DNA from: Legionella gresilensis
Lineage (GTDB): Bacteria > Pseudomonadota > Gammaproteobacteria > Legionellales > Legionellaceae
Assembly: GCF_900639865.1 (NCBI RefSeq)
Contig: NZ_CAAAHX010000012.1
Coordinates: 42,671 to 106,670 of the forward strand
Length of the DNA: 64,000 bases
Direction: 5' to 3'
Position 1 is the first letter of the stretch, and the number at the start of each line of letters is the position of its first letter. This document shows, in pieces, positions 35,801 to 45,900 of the stretch. Below the pieces are notes generated by a model. The model was not told the DNA's origin, searched no databases, and was given only the letters and a program-made list of their open reading frames with translations. The position numbers were made by a program, and so were the translations under genes.

Positions 35801-37684
35801 TTAATATAATTTTAATAGCTGTATAACTTGTTCAGCTGCTTCAGCCGGCGTTTGATTTGCCGTATTAATAGTTAAGTCTGGTTTCTCGGGTATTTCATAA
35901 CGACTATCAATACCTGTAAAATTTTTAATTTTTCCAGCTTTAGCTTTCTTATAAAGGCCCTTAACATCCCGAGCTTCAATAACTGCAAGTGGGGCATCAA
36001 CAAAAATTTCTAAAAACTGTGTCTCACCTATTAATTGCCGAGCCATTTTGCGTTCAGCAGCAAAAGGTGAAATAAATGAAACTAAAGTAATGAGCCCGGC
36101 TTCGGTCATTAGTTTAGCGACTTCAGCAACACGTCTAATATTTTCAGCTCGGTCAGTCTCCGTAAATCCTAAATCACGGTTAAGGCCTAAGCGAATATTA
36201 TCACCATCTAATAACATCGTGTGTTTACCCAAAGCATTTAAGTGATATTCAACAAGATTGGCTATTGTTGATTTTCCAGCGCCGGATAAACCCGTAAACC
36301 AAAGTACCAATGGTTTTTGCTGCTTAATCTCTGAGCGCATGATTTTATTAACAAGTAAATGCTGTGGATGAATATTAGTTGAACGTCTTAAGGCAAAATG
36401 AATTAAACCCGCTGCAACCGTAGCATTTGTTATTCTATCAATTAAAATAAAGCCACCTAACTCACGATTTATTTTATAAGGTTCAAAAGCAATTGGCCGA
36501 TCTAAGGCAATATCACAATGACCAATTTCATTTAAAGTTAATTCCTTAGCTGCTAAGTGCTTCATCGTGTTAACATCAATACGGAACTTAGGCTTGCTCG
36601 GTGTACAAAGTGCTTTGACTGCACCAATTTTTAATAGATATTGACGGCCGGCTATCATGGGTTGCTTATCTAGCCATAATATATTTGTAGCAAATTGATC
36701 AGCAACTTCACAGGGTGAAGCAGCAGCAGCTAAGACATCACCTCGAGAAACGTCAACTTCATCTTTGAAAGTTAAAGTGATGGACTGACCTTGGTTTGCT
36801 TTATCTAAATCACCGTCAAACGTTACAATGCGTGCAATTTCAGTTTCTTTACCACTAGGTAAAAGCCTAACTCGTTCGCCAGGAGAAATAGAACCAGAGG
36901 CAATACGTCCTGTAAAACCACGAAAATCAAGATGGGGACGATTAACCCATTGTACCGCCATGCGAAATGGAAGATTTTCTTGCACATCGTCAATACTTAC
37001 TTCTTCTAAGTACTGCATAAGTGTTGGACCCTGATACCAAGAAATATGAGAGGAGGGCGTTACAATATTATCGCCCTTTAAAGCAGAAACCGGGATCGCT
37101 TGCACAGTTGTAATATCTAGATTTTGCGCAAATTTATTATACTCGCTAACAATTCTTTCATAAATAAGCTCATCGTAACCAACTAAATCCATTTTATTAA
37201 TAGCAAGAATTATATTTTTTACTCCAAGCATAGAAACAATAAAGCTATGGCGCTTAGTTTGAGTTAATACACCTTTACGGGCGTCAATCATGACAATAGC
37301 TAACTGTGCGGTAGAAGCGCCGGTTGCCATGTTGCGCGTATACTGTTCATGACCTGGGGTATCAGCCACAATAAATTTACGTTTGCTTGTGGAAAAAAAA
37401 CGATAAGCTACATCAATAGTAATGCCTTGCTCGCGCTCAGAAGCAAGTCCATCAACTAAAAGGGCAAAATCTAGACTTTCGCCTGTTGTACCAAATTTTT
37501 TGCTATCGGCAGCAAGGGTAGCAAGTTGATCATCATAAATAGTATGCGACTCATATAATAAACGGCCAATTAACGTAGATTTTCCATCATCTACTGAACC
37601 GCAAGTAATGAAACGAAGGAAGCTTTTATTTTCATAAGCATTAAGGAAGGTTGTGAAATTATTTTGTTGTGGATGTACATACAT
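35801..37684 (-). CDS. cysNC: Bifunctional sulfate adenylyltransferase subunit 1 / APS kinase
   Basis: A 627-residue fusion. The GTPase part (CysN, about 1-440) shows GSVDDGKST (29-37), DTPGHEQY, NKMDLV and the EF-Tu-like beta-barrels. The APS kinase part (CysC, about 455-627) has the P-loop GLSGAGKST with Lys471, the family motif DGDNIRLGLNRDLGF and the lid region. CysDN forms APS from sulfate and ATP, driven by GTP; CysC phosphorylates it to PAPS. Its ATG shares one base with the cysD stop. Fusions of this kind are common in proteobacteria. Confidence 0.96.
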   Translation of the reverse strand: MYVHPQQNNFTTFLNAYENKSFLRFITCGSVDDGKSTLIGRLLYESHTIYDDQLATLAADSKKFGTTGESLDFALLVDGLASEREQGITIDVAYRFFSTSKRKFIVADTPGHEQYTRNMATGASTAQLAIVMIDARKGVLTQTKRHSFIVSMLGVKNIILAINKMDLVGYDELIYERIVSEYNKFAQNLDITTVQAIPVSALKGDNIVTPSSHISWYQGPTLMQYLEEVSIDDVQENLPFRMAVQWVNRPHLDFRGFTGRIASGSISPGERVRLLPSGKETEIARIVTFDGDLDKANQGQSITLTFKDEVDVSRGDVLAAAASPCEVADQFATNILWLDKQPMIAGRQYLLKIGAVKALCTPSKPKFRIDVNTMKHLAAKELTLNEIGHCDIALDRPIAFEPYKINRELGGFILIDRITNATVAAGLIHFALRRSTNIHPQHLLVNKIMRSEIKQQKPLVLWFTGLSGAGKSTIANLVEYHLNALGKHTMLLDGDNIRLGLNRDLGFTETDRAENIRRVAEVAKLMTEAGLITLVSFISPFAAERKMARQLIGETQFLEIFVDAPLAVIEARDVKGLYKKAKAGKIKNFTGIDSRYEIPEKPDLTINTANQTPAEAAEQVIQLLKLY

Positions 37685-38583
37685 TAGAAATAACCCTCTT
37701 GTTTCTTTTTCTCCATAGAAGCGGCTCCATCATGGTCAATAACTCGTCCTTGACGCTCAGAAGTCTTGCTAAGTAGCATTTCTTCAATAATGGCGGGTAA
37801 GGTCTTGGCTTTTGACTCAATAGCACCTGTTAAGGGATAACAGCCTAGGGTTCTGAATCTTACTTGTTTTAATTGTGGTTTCTCACCGGGTATGAGAGGT
37901 AGGCGATCATCGTCCATCATAATTAGAGCACCATCCCGCTCAACTACAGGACGTATCCCACTGTAGTAAAGAGGGACAATATCAATTTTTTCCTGGTGAA
38001 TATATTGCCAAATATCCAACTCTGTCCAGTTCGATAAAGGAAATACGCGCAAGCTTTCGCCTGGGAGTTTACGGGTATTATAGAGATGCCATAATTCAGG
38101 CCTTTGATTTTTAGGATCCCAACGATGATTTTTATTACGAAAGGAAAAAATACGTTCTTTCGCCCGCGATTTTTCTTCATCGCGACGGGCGCCACCAAAT
38201 GCGGCATCAAATTGATATTTATCTAGCGCTTGTTTTAAAGCAGCAGTTTTCATGACATCAGTGTGAATGGTTGAACCATGTTTAAAAGGATTAATACCTG
38301 CCTCTAGTCCTTCCTGATTAACATGAACAAGTAATTCAAGACCATATTTCTTAATAGTTTGATCACGAAATTCTATCATTTCGCGAAATTTCCACGTGGT
38401 ATCCACATGAAGAAGAGGAAAGGGGGGCTTAGCAGGATAGAAAGCTTTTAAGGCTAAATGTAACATGACAGAACTATCCTTCCCTATAGAATAAAGCATG
38501 ACCGGATTATCTGTTTCGGCCACCACTTCACGCATTATATAAATACTTTCTGCTTCCAGATGCTTTAAGTGGTTTAACTTCAT
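37684..38583 (-). CDS. cysD: Sulfate adenylyltransferase subunit 2
   Basis: A 299-residue PP-loop ATP pyrophosphatase. The [13 protein letters not shown] loop (about 32-44) is the PP-motif, then [29 protein letters not shown] and the C-terminal RQGRVIDHD. It is the catalytic partner of CysN. It begins the cysD-cysNC-cysQ operon with GGAG before the ATG. The 273-base upstream gap has no feature beyond AT-richness and a short GC-containing hairpin-like stretch around 38625-38660. Confidence 0.96.
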   Translation of the reverse strand: MKLNHLKHLEAESIYIMREVVAETDNPVMLYSIGKDSSVMLHLALKAFYPAKPPFPLLHVDTTWKFREMIEFRDQTIKKYGLELLVHVNQEGLEAGINPFKHGSTIHTDVMKTAALKQALDKYQFDAAFGGARRDEEKSRAKERIFSFRNKNHRWDPKNQRPELWHLYNTRKLPGESLRVFPLSNWTELDIWQYIHQEKIDIVPLYYSGIRPVVERDGALIMMDDDRLPLIPGEKPQLKQVRFRTLGCYPLTGAIESKAKTLPAIIEEMLLSKTSERQGRVIDHDGAASMEKKKQEGYF

Positions 38584-38856
38584 GTATTTACTCCTTCAAA
38601 TACTCAATTGGAGCCATTCAGCCCTATTCGACGAAGAGTCGTATTTGGCGCAAACTGTACTCAAATCCATTTGTTCACCAAGATTCAGTATTTTCCCTTA
38701 AAAACTTACCCTTAAATAGATACTTCTATGAAGATAGGATTACCGATAAAAAGGTGATGATGAGATAAAACCCTGATAAAAATTAAGTGATAAATTACTA
38801 TAATCCCTTTTTTTTTAAAAGAGTTAAATTAAGTATAAAAAAATAACATATTAAAT

Positions 38857-39759
38857 TTACACTTTCTTTTGCGCCAGTAATAGACCAAATAAACCTTGTA
38901 TAGGTTTACCCGTATTGTCTAATTTATGTAGTTGCCCCGGCTTCTCATTGTATTCTATGATAGACCAGCCTGCATCTTGATAAAAATGATAGAGCTCCTG
39001 TTGATTAGCTAGATACGTAAAGTTTTCTGGGTAGTAATAAGGCTCAGCTTTAATAGGAAAAACTAAACAATGCAGGCCATTTTGTATGGTTAGTGTTTGT
39101 AATTCAGTTATTAAGTGATGAATCCTTGTAGGATGTAAAAATTGGAACGTCACAGTTGAGTAGATAAAGTCAAACTGCTCTTCCGCAAAAGGAAGCTGCT
39201 GATTTAGGTCATGTACTTGCGTGTTTATAGTCAATTGTTCTTCGGCAGCAATTTCATTGATTTTCTGAATAGATTTCGCATTAATATCAACTGCGGTAAT
39301 ATCATGTCCCGATAAAGCAAGCACTAATGGATTGCGACCTAGACCACAGCCAATGTCTAAAATTGACATTTTTTCTTGCTGTTTAAGATACGTTTGATAG
39401 ATTTGCCACAGATCGGAATGAATAGGTGCAAGCCTATATTTTTTTTCAAAATACCGATGTGGTTGACAAGCAAATTTTAAGGTTGCTTTAAAATCTGAAC
39501 TTTTCAAAATGATTTTATGCCATGATGCAGGTGGTATAATTAAGCTTGAATTTTGGTTATTTACTTCGTGTCGTGCAATTTCATTCGCTTGCCCATCTAA
39601 AAAGACAAAATCAATTGTCCCAGTTTGCAATTGGAAAACCCCCCAAGTTCCTTCTTTAGTGCTATGTTTATTAAGGAAAAATTGGAGATTTTGCTCACAA
39701 TTTAGCTCGATTTGTTTATATATTTTAATATTTTTTAATAAGTGGTCATCAATAATCAT
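38857..39759 (-). CDS. tehB: TehB-like SAM-dependent methyltransferase with N-terminal cupin-like domain
   Basis: A 300-residue long-form TehB. Residues 1 to about 105 form a small cupin-like (DUF1971-like) domain with GTWGVFQLQTGTIDFVFLD and PPASWHKI. The methyltransferase begins near 130 with motif I ILDIGCGLGRNPL and post-I ITAVDINAKSI, and ends FGLLLAQKK. TehB detoxifies tellurite by methylation in some bacteria, but the natural substrate is unknown. It lies apart from the cys genes by 273 bases and faces upstream of a small hypothetical. Confidence 0.88.
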   Translation of the reverse strand: MIIDDHLLKNIKIYKQIELNCEQNLQFFLNKHSTKEGTWGVFQLQTGTIDFVFLDGQANEIARHEVNNQNSSLIIPPASWHKIILKSSDFKATLKFACQPHRYFEKKYRLAPIHSDLWQIYQTYLKQQEKMSILDIGCGLGRNPLVLALSGHDITAVDINAKSIQKINEIAAEEQLTINTQVHDLNQQLPFAEEQFDFIYSTVTFQFLHPTRIHHLITELQTLTIQNGLHCLVFPIKAEPYYYPENFTYLANQQELYHFYQDAGWSIIEYNEKPGQLHKLDNTGKPIQGLFGLLLAQKKV

Positions 39760-39858
39760 AATATATGTTAGTTAATTAAATTTATTAAGCATATCTAAAT
39801 AACTAGAACGTTGTCTATTTGCTATAATTAATATGAGAACTTTAAATCAAGTAATTTT

Positions 39859-40071
39859 ATGATCACCGGAAAAGCCTCCATCTACGAGGCTATAATCAAA
39901 GTAGAAGATAAAATCGTTTTTAAAACAGATGGTGATGATCTTGATCATTTAATCGCATCGTTAAGTGTTCATTGTGAGTCCGAAAAGTCTGGAGCAGAAG
40001 CTGAAATTATAGAAATCAGCACTCATAATATTGTTTACCGTTGCCATAAACAAAGCGCTAGCGACGATTAA
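39859..40071 (+). CDS. Hypothetical protein, 70 aa
   Basis: A short acidic protein with a beta-alpha-beta appearance (ASIYEAIIKVEDKIVFKTDGDD, DLDHLIASLSVH, AEIIEIST split), no signal or membrane segment, not recognised. The ribosome-binding site is weak. It lies alone between the divergent TehB-like gene and the convergent MFS exporter. I think it is real because the composition fits a folded protein, but evidence is limited. Confidence 0.5.
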   Translation: MITGKASIYEAIIKVEDKIVFKTDGDDLDHLIASLSVHCESEKSGAEAEIIEISTHNIVYRCHKQSASDD

Positions 40072-40155
40072 AGCCTAATTTTTAACAATTATTTAGTTAA
40101 CAACTTCTTTAAGCACCCATATTCTAAGTTACTAACTTTATTTTATAGAAAGATA

Positions 40156-41337
40156 TTAAGGGTTAAGTAAAACTTTTATACCCATTTTCCTGGTTTTCAT
40201 AAACGCTAAAATGCTTATACAAAGCACAGGAAAGGCAAGAACCCATGGCTTTGGTTCCCATTGCGCAGTTAGAATACCTATAAAACCAGCTAAACTAAAT
40301 TGACAAGCACCTATTAAGGCAGTCGCAGAGCCTGCTTGTTGTTTTAAGTCTTGTAAAGCAAGCGCAGTTGCTGTACCCATACTAAAGCCAATACCTGAGG
40401 TTAAACAAAGCATAGGCAACATAAAGCGTAAGACACTAGTATTATAATAATTTAGAAATATCATTAAGATACAAGCAAATAAAATACAAGCTAGGCCAAA
40501 GCGTACTATTTTTTCTAATGAATAATAATAGGTCAGGCCTGCGGTAATAATATTAATGAAAAAAACAGTTAAGGCATTTAGTCCAAACCACAAACCGTAA
40601 TGAGTTGCACTAAGATGCAACTGACTAATTAAGATACCCGGTGATAAAGCACAAAATAAGTATAAACCTAATAAATTTACAGAAGCAATAAGCGTATATT
40701 GACGAAAATAATGATTAGTTAAAATGGTTTTAAATATTTTTAATTGCGCTGTATTTTGTTTAGGATAAGCATAATTTGGAATCCTATAAAAAGCGGTAAT
40801 ACTCATTAATAGGCCAATTAATGTAAGAAAATAAAAGCTACTGTGCCAATCGTGGGTGGTATCTATTAGAAGGCCACCTATGACCGGGGCAAGGCTTGCA
40901 ATCATTGCATTTATTCCACCTAAAATACTGAATAATCGCGCACAAACTGTGGTGGGGAAATTATCTCTTACGATTATAAAGCATATTAAGTAAGTGCCAC
41001 AGGAGCCAGCAGCTTGAATGACTCGAGCCATGATAAGTAGAGAGATTGATTGAGATAAAGCTGAAAGTATTGAGCCGATGAAATAGAGCAATGCTGCATA
41101 AATAGCAATACGACGGCGGCCATATTGATCTGCTAAAGGGCCAACAATTAATTGTCCCAAAGCAACAGTTAGCATAAATACATAAAGGCTAGCTTGCATT
41201 ACAGTATCATTGGTTTTAAAAAAAGAGCTCATCACGGGAATTGCTGGAACAAACACATCCATAGCAAAAGAAATACTAATGACTAAGGGAAATAAGTAGC
41301 GAATACATTTTGCCTCTGTCCATTGAATTGAGTTCAA
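40156..41337 (-). CDS. MFS drug transporter, Bcr/CflA type (DHA1)
   Basis: A 393-residue transporter with about 12 membrane segments. The first helix has MDVFVPAIPVM and the loop between helices 2 and 3 has GPLADQYGRRRI, the MFS motif A. The pattern LYFIGSILSALSQSISLLIMARVIQAAG matches the Bcr/CflA subfamily, which exports bicyclomycin, sulfonamides and similar compounds. It is monocistronic; a 258-base AT-rich gap follows upstream. Confidence 0.9.
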   Translation of the reverse strand: MNSIQWTEAKCIRYLFPLVISISFAMDVFVPAIPVMSSFFKTNDTVMQASLYVFMLTVALGQLIVGPLADQYGRRRIAIYAALLYFIGSILSALSQSISLLIMARVIQAAGSCGTYLICFIIVRDNFPTTVCARLFSILGGINAMIASLAPVIGGLLIDTTHDWHSSFYFLTLIGLLMSITAFYRIPNYAYPKQNTAQLKIFKTILTNHYFRQYTLIASVNLLGLYLFCALSPGILISQLHLSATHYGLWFGLNALTVFFINIITAGLTYYYSLEKIVRFGLACILFACILMIFLNYYNTSVLRFMLPMLCLTSGIGFSMGTATALALQDLKQQAGSATALIGACQFSLAGFIGILTAQWEPKPWVLAFPVLCISILAFMKTRKMGIKVLLNP

Positions 41338-41595
41338 TTAAAGATGATCCTATAAAGTTTATATTAGGTTTTATACTGAAAAGAAAGGGCGAAATTGTAA
41401 CATATTAATTTAAAAATAAACCAGTTTTCCCTTGAATACACCAAATTGCAAATCACTACTTTAAACTTAAATTTTTTCGTTTTAACTGAAAAAATAGTTA
41501 GCTAAAATTAGCCCTCTATTTGATTATTCTGCTTAAGTTGCAATCACAAAAATGATCGATTAACATCTACACTCCTTTCAACTAAGGTAATAAAC

Positions 41596-42003
41596 ATGAG
41601 AAAAATACTTGTTATAACTTCCTTTGCACTATTGGCAGGTGGCTGCGCAGCTATTCCAGCTGAACCACAGGCAGTTCGTGGTGTGATTGTTTCAACAAAA
41701 GCTGCTCCACAAGGATGCAAGTATGTAGGGCAAGTGGTAGGAAACCAAGGTAATTTCTTTACAGGAGGTTTTACGTCCAATCGTAACTTAGAAGAAGGTG
41801 CTATGAATGACCTCAAAAATAAAGCAGTTCGGCTAGGGGCAAATTATATTCAGTTAATAACTAATCGGGCCGGTGTTACAGGATCAATGAGTGGATTTAG
41901 CGCACAAAGCAATGGTTATATGAGCGGTAGCTCACAACAAACCAACGTAACAAACCTTGGTAATGCTTATATTTGTTCACCAAAATCAATAGGCCTAGCT
42001 TAG
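41596..42003 (+). CDS. DUF4156 lipoprotein
   Basis: A 135-residue lipoprotein. The lipobox LAGGC puts the lipidated cysteine at about 17. The mature part carries the DUF4156 pattern: CKYVGQVVGNQG, ... NLEEGAMNDLKNKAVRLGANYIQL, with a Gly/Ser/Asn-rich stretch near the C-terminus. It is expected to sit in the outer membrane, with an unknown role. AAGG-type sequence upstream of ATG is weak. A REP-like hairpin follows. Confidence 0.87.
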   Translation: MRKILVITSFALLAGGCAAIPAEPQAVRGVIVSTKAAPQGCKYVGQVVGNQGNFFTGGFTSNRNLEEGAMNDLKNKAVRLGANYIQLITNRAGVTGSMSGFSAQSNGYMSGSSQQTNVTNLGNAYICSPKSIGLA

Positions 42004-42021
42004 GCTTCTTCCATACATACG

Positions 42022-42042
42022 TCCCGCGGCTTGCCCGCGGGA
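42022..42042. repeat. GC-rich REP-like hairpin
   Basis: TCCCGCGG and CCGCGGGA pair with a 5-base loop, followed by TCCAGTGATGCTG. The sequence GCGGGATCCAGTG belongs to a style of palindromic intergenic repeat seen in several intracellular proteobacteria. It lies 20 bases after the lipoprotein gene and may also act as its terminator. Confidence 0.65.
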
Positions 42043-42237
42043 TCCAGTGATGCTGCTAATATAGATTCCACGGAACGTAGACTAAGAAAAAACTTTTGAA
42101 AACAAGATAATTTTTATTGACCTAGCATTTACTGGCTTTAATTCAATTTAGTTGTATTTACTACGAAACTAAATATCACCACTCTTAATATTAATCTCAC
42201 CTATAATTAAACTGAATAATAAAATATGGGAATAATT

Positions 42238-42864
42238 ATGAGTGAGTTAACTTCGAAAGAGCGCTCCCTACTAAAAAATAGCCCCTTATTTCAAACATTG
42301 ACTGAAGCTAATTTTGAAGAATTAATTAATATATCTCATGTGGTTACGTTCAATAAAGGGCAAACTCTTCTTATAGAGGGGGAATATAGTGATGATATTT
42401 ATATAATTATTTTAGGCCAGGTTAATCTGTATAAGAAGAGCAGTGCAGGGAAAAAGAAGAGTTTAATTACTACTTTAAGTTCTGGAGAGTCTTTAGGCGA
42501 GATGCGTTTAATTAAAGATCAGCCCTGCTCTTTAACCGTAGAAGCAGATACACCCGTTAAATTATTACGTCTATCCATTCAAGTATTAAGATCGCAACCG
42601 TTTCAGCACTTATTAAATGCATTAACGCTAGCTCTAGCGAGAATTTTAAGTGCTAGGCTTACTTCAGATAATCAATTAGTGTCTGATAAAATAGTTGAAA
42701 GAGATAGGAAATCAACTCAGCTTTGGGTTTCACTTATTGTTATTTTTGCTTTGATTCTCTTATTATTGGAAGTTGGCGTTGGTTTTTATTATTTCCTAAA
42801 TACTGATGATTTTCGCGAATTAAAAACTCAGCATTCAAATTACATTCCCAATACTAGAAGTTAA
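42238..42864 (+). CDS. Cyclic-nucleotide-binding domain protein with C-terminal membrane anchor
   Basis: A 208-residue protein from ATG 42238 (GGGAA upstream); an ATG at 42226 is also in frame. Residues about 12-125 form a cNMP-binding domain (SPLFQTLTEANFEELI, then GQTLLIEGEYSDDIYIIILGQV, and GESLGEMRLIKDQPCSLTVEAD), with Glu in the phosphate-binding cassette (GEMRLI). There is no HTH. One membrane segment lies at about 163-187 (LWVSLIVIFALILLLLEVGVGFYYF). It probably sits on the inner membrane as a sensor, or targets a membrane. Partner not obvious; the next gene is a large effector-like protein. Confidence 0.82.
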   Translation: MSELTSKERSLLKNSPLFQTLTEANFEELINISHVVTFNKGQTLLIEGEYSDDIYIIILGQVNLYKKSSAGKKKSLITTLSSGESLGEMRLIKDQPCSLTVEADTPVKLLRLSIQVLRSQPFQHLLNALTLALARILSARLTSDNQLVSDKIVERDRKSTQLWVSLIVIFALILLLLEVGVGFYYFLNTDDFRELKTQHSNYIPNTRS

Positions 42865-42998
42865 GTTGGTAAGGCGGGGATAAAAATGGCTTCCCCTCAA
42901 TTAATTGGTTTTAATTTTTTTTCAAATAGTAAATTTACTTAACAATATCTTTTGTTGCTATTAGAATAGGCCACTTTTTGTCTTGTGGCTTTCTTGCA

Positions 42999-45900
42999 AT
43001 GGTATTTTATAAAGAAAATGAATTAATAAAAATTGCTGATAAAAGAGGCGGTAAAAATAAATCAGATGTAGATGGCTTTTACAAAGATAGCCAAGGTCGA
43101 GAATTTTTTATAAAAAAACCAAAAGATGAGAAAGAATTATTTACAGAGCTATTCGCAGGTCTTCTTCTAAAAGAGCTCATGAATCGTAGCTTGATTGACG
43201 AGGCTTATTTTTCTTCATTAATTTGTGCGGATCTCATCAAGTTTGCAGATGATAGTTATGGACTTATTCAGCCAAAAATCTCTTTTACTGAATTATATAA
43301 AATTATTGGCACTGGATATCGTAGTGGTTCTGATAGGGATCCGCTCACTGAAATGCTTGCAGGCCCTAGTTATTATCCAGCTTTAACCCAACAAGGACAG
43401 TATTTTGGTTTATCTATTTCTTTAATGTTTTCACTTTTATTAGGTGATTACAGTGTTCATAGTGGTAATGTGGTTATTTTAGAGCCGTCTTCACCTCAAA
43501 ATATCAACGACAGTTTAGATAAGGAAGAAAAGGATATACCTTCTGTTAAACAATTTGGCCGCATTGATTGGGGCGCTGCCTTTAGATATTTTGCGCATCC
43601 AGAAAACAATAAAGAGATTCTTAATCCTTATGAATATCAGGGGTTACTTAACTTTAAGTGGTTTACTAAGGGATATATTGCCAATTATAAAAATGTTGTT
43701 GGTTTATTTTCTGCCATTGCTGATAAGGCGAGTATTTTTAAATCTAGATTAAGTAAATCTGATAATATATTAAAAGATATCGTCAATAGTGCTTTTAGTA
43801 AAATACCTGTTGATTTACTTAGTCAAAAAACTAAAGCTGATTTAGCTAACTATCTAGCTATTCCTGATTTTGCCAAAATTAACTTTGGCCATGCAGATGG
43901 GTATAAAGATGTTGCCGAGATTTTTAGTGGTGTATTAGACTGGCGACTTAATATGATTGCCAGATTAAAGAAAAGAATCCCTGCAAACCAAGAGGATTTA
44001 AGTAAGCAGTCAGTTTATCAAAGTGTGATTTTTAACTCCGCTCAAATAAAGTCTACCGTATTAACTAGCGAAGCAAATATACCTTTTCCTGACCAATTGA
44101 CCTCTTGGTTAAGTCTACTTAATGAAGAGAATCCTCTAGATTTAACTAAACTTAATTTAAACTACGTGGTTAAACAATTTAACCTTTATATTGAATTATT
44201 AGCTCATCAAGCAGAGATTTTTAATCTTTGGGATCACGAACCTCATAGCAATATAAATATGTTTGCTCGCTATTATAAAGGTGAAGCCCAAGCAATGTTA
44301 GGGCATGCTTTTGTTGCCCAATATCGGGAAAGTACGATTTTACGGAGACTTTTTAGCTTAAATTTAGAAAGCGCAGCAACCAGTCGTTTTGCACCTTTCG
44401 AAATACCCACTGTAGAGTATAAAAAAGAACATCCAGATTCTTTTTGGTTATCTATTGAAACGGCTTTAAATAGAGGCTATGACGTTATTACGTATCTAAA
44501 CGTATTGAAAAAAATTCAAAACTTAAAGGATCAAAATTTAAATAATCCAGAATTAATAAAAGAGCATTTTTTATCATTAAAACAAGCTTTAGAGCAGTTT
44601 GCACAAGCTAGCATGTTTTTAAATAAACAATTGGAAACTTGCTCGTTTAAACTCAATTCAGATAGTCACCTTAGATTTGAAAGTTCATTTTTTTATCCTA
44701 TGTCGGATAAAGAGCTTAGCTTAATGAATGGCGATCAGCTAGTCACTATCTGTTTAGAAGAATTAAATGCGAATAAACCAAGCAGTTTAGTGGGGCGGCT
44801 TATTAAAAGAGATGATTTATGGCAGAAAATAGAAAGCGCTTATGTAGAAGGTAATTTTAGTGATAGAGTAGATAACCCACAAACTAAAATGAAATCATTA
44901 AAGCAATGGCGCCAAGCTTTCTTAGAATTTCAGCTCCAAAAAAATAATTTTGATAAAGCAGAGAATCTTGATAAAAAACAGGTTGTATTTGACCTTTTGG
45001 ATTTGGGCTATGAAGATTTACCTGAGTTTTTGCAAGAGGATGAAGAAATATCAAAAAATTTCAATCAAAGAAAAGAATTATTAAGCACTTGGCAAAAAAG
45101 TAACGAACTCTATTTAATTCATGAGAAAATTTTTCTTAAAGCAAAATATAAAATCACAGTTTTTAACGATTTAAAGAGTGCATTTGATGCACTACCTATT
45201 AGGCTACAAGAATCTTACCAGGTTAAGCAGCAAGACTATCAAAATCAAGTTGAAGATGAGAAAAAATTAATTACTTATTTACAAAGCCTTGCTAATTTTA
45301 GGAGGTGTGCAACAGTAGTTGAAAGTTATTCTGCTTTTGTAACAGTTACAAACTGTTTTAAGCAATTACCTGAGCTCATTAAAACGGAATATCAAGCTGA
45401 ATTTGATTCATTGCAAGCCAATAATGATCATTATAAAAAACTCTTAGAAAATAGCGTTATAGAAGAAAATGAATCGATTAGAAAAATAAATGCTATATTT
45501 CAGGGCTTACAAACTAATAACTATCCAGCATGCCAAGAGACTATATATAGTGACCCTATATTTTGGCAAGCTAGTAGGTGTTCTGAAAAAGAAGCCCTTA
45601 CTGCTGAAATAGTACATGACTTATTAGTACTTAAAACCTTTTATCAGACTAAATATAAACCAGAAAATGATAAAATTTTTGGCAAAGAATACAATCAATC
45701 ACTTAAAGAATTTTATAAAGAAGCATTAAATATTCGCTTATCCCCGCTATCTATCCCGCAACAAGTAAAAGCAATAACCGATAAAGCACATAGCTTATTT
45801 CAACCACGTCATAGTACAAGACGACTTTTGGCTGATGCGTTAATGATCGTTAGTATTTTGTTTGCAGGTTTAGGTATAGCCATTATGGCAAGGCGATATA

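Noticed and set aside
38584..38856. Possible riboswitch or regulatory RNA upstream of cysD
   Set aside because: No known riboswitch core could be recognised; the small hairpin-like stretch around 38625-38660 is not enough for a call.
42978..42998. TTG start for the kinase-like gene giving 7 extra residues
   Set aside because: ATG at 42999 is simpler; the TTG has only a weak ATAGG upstream. Not decidable from sequence alone.
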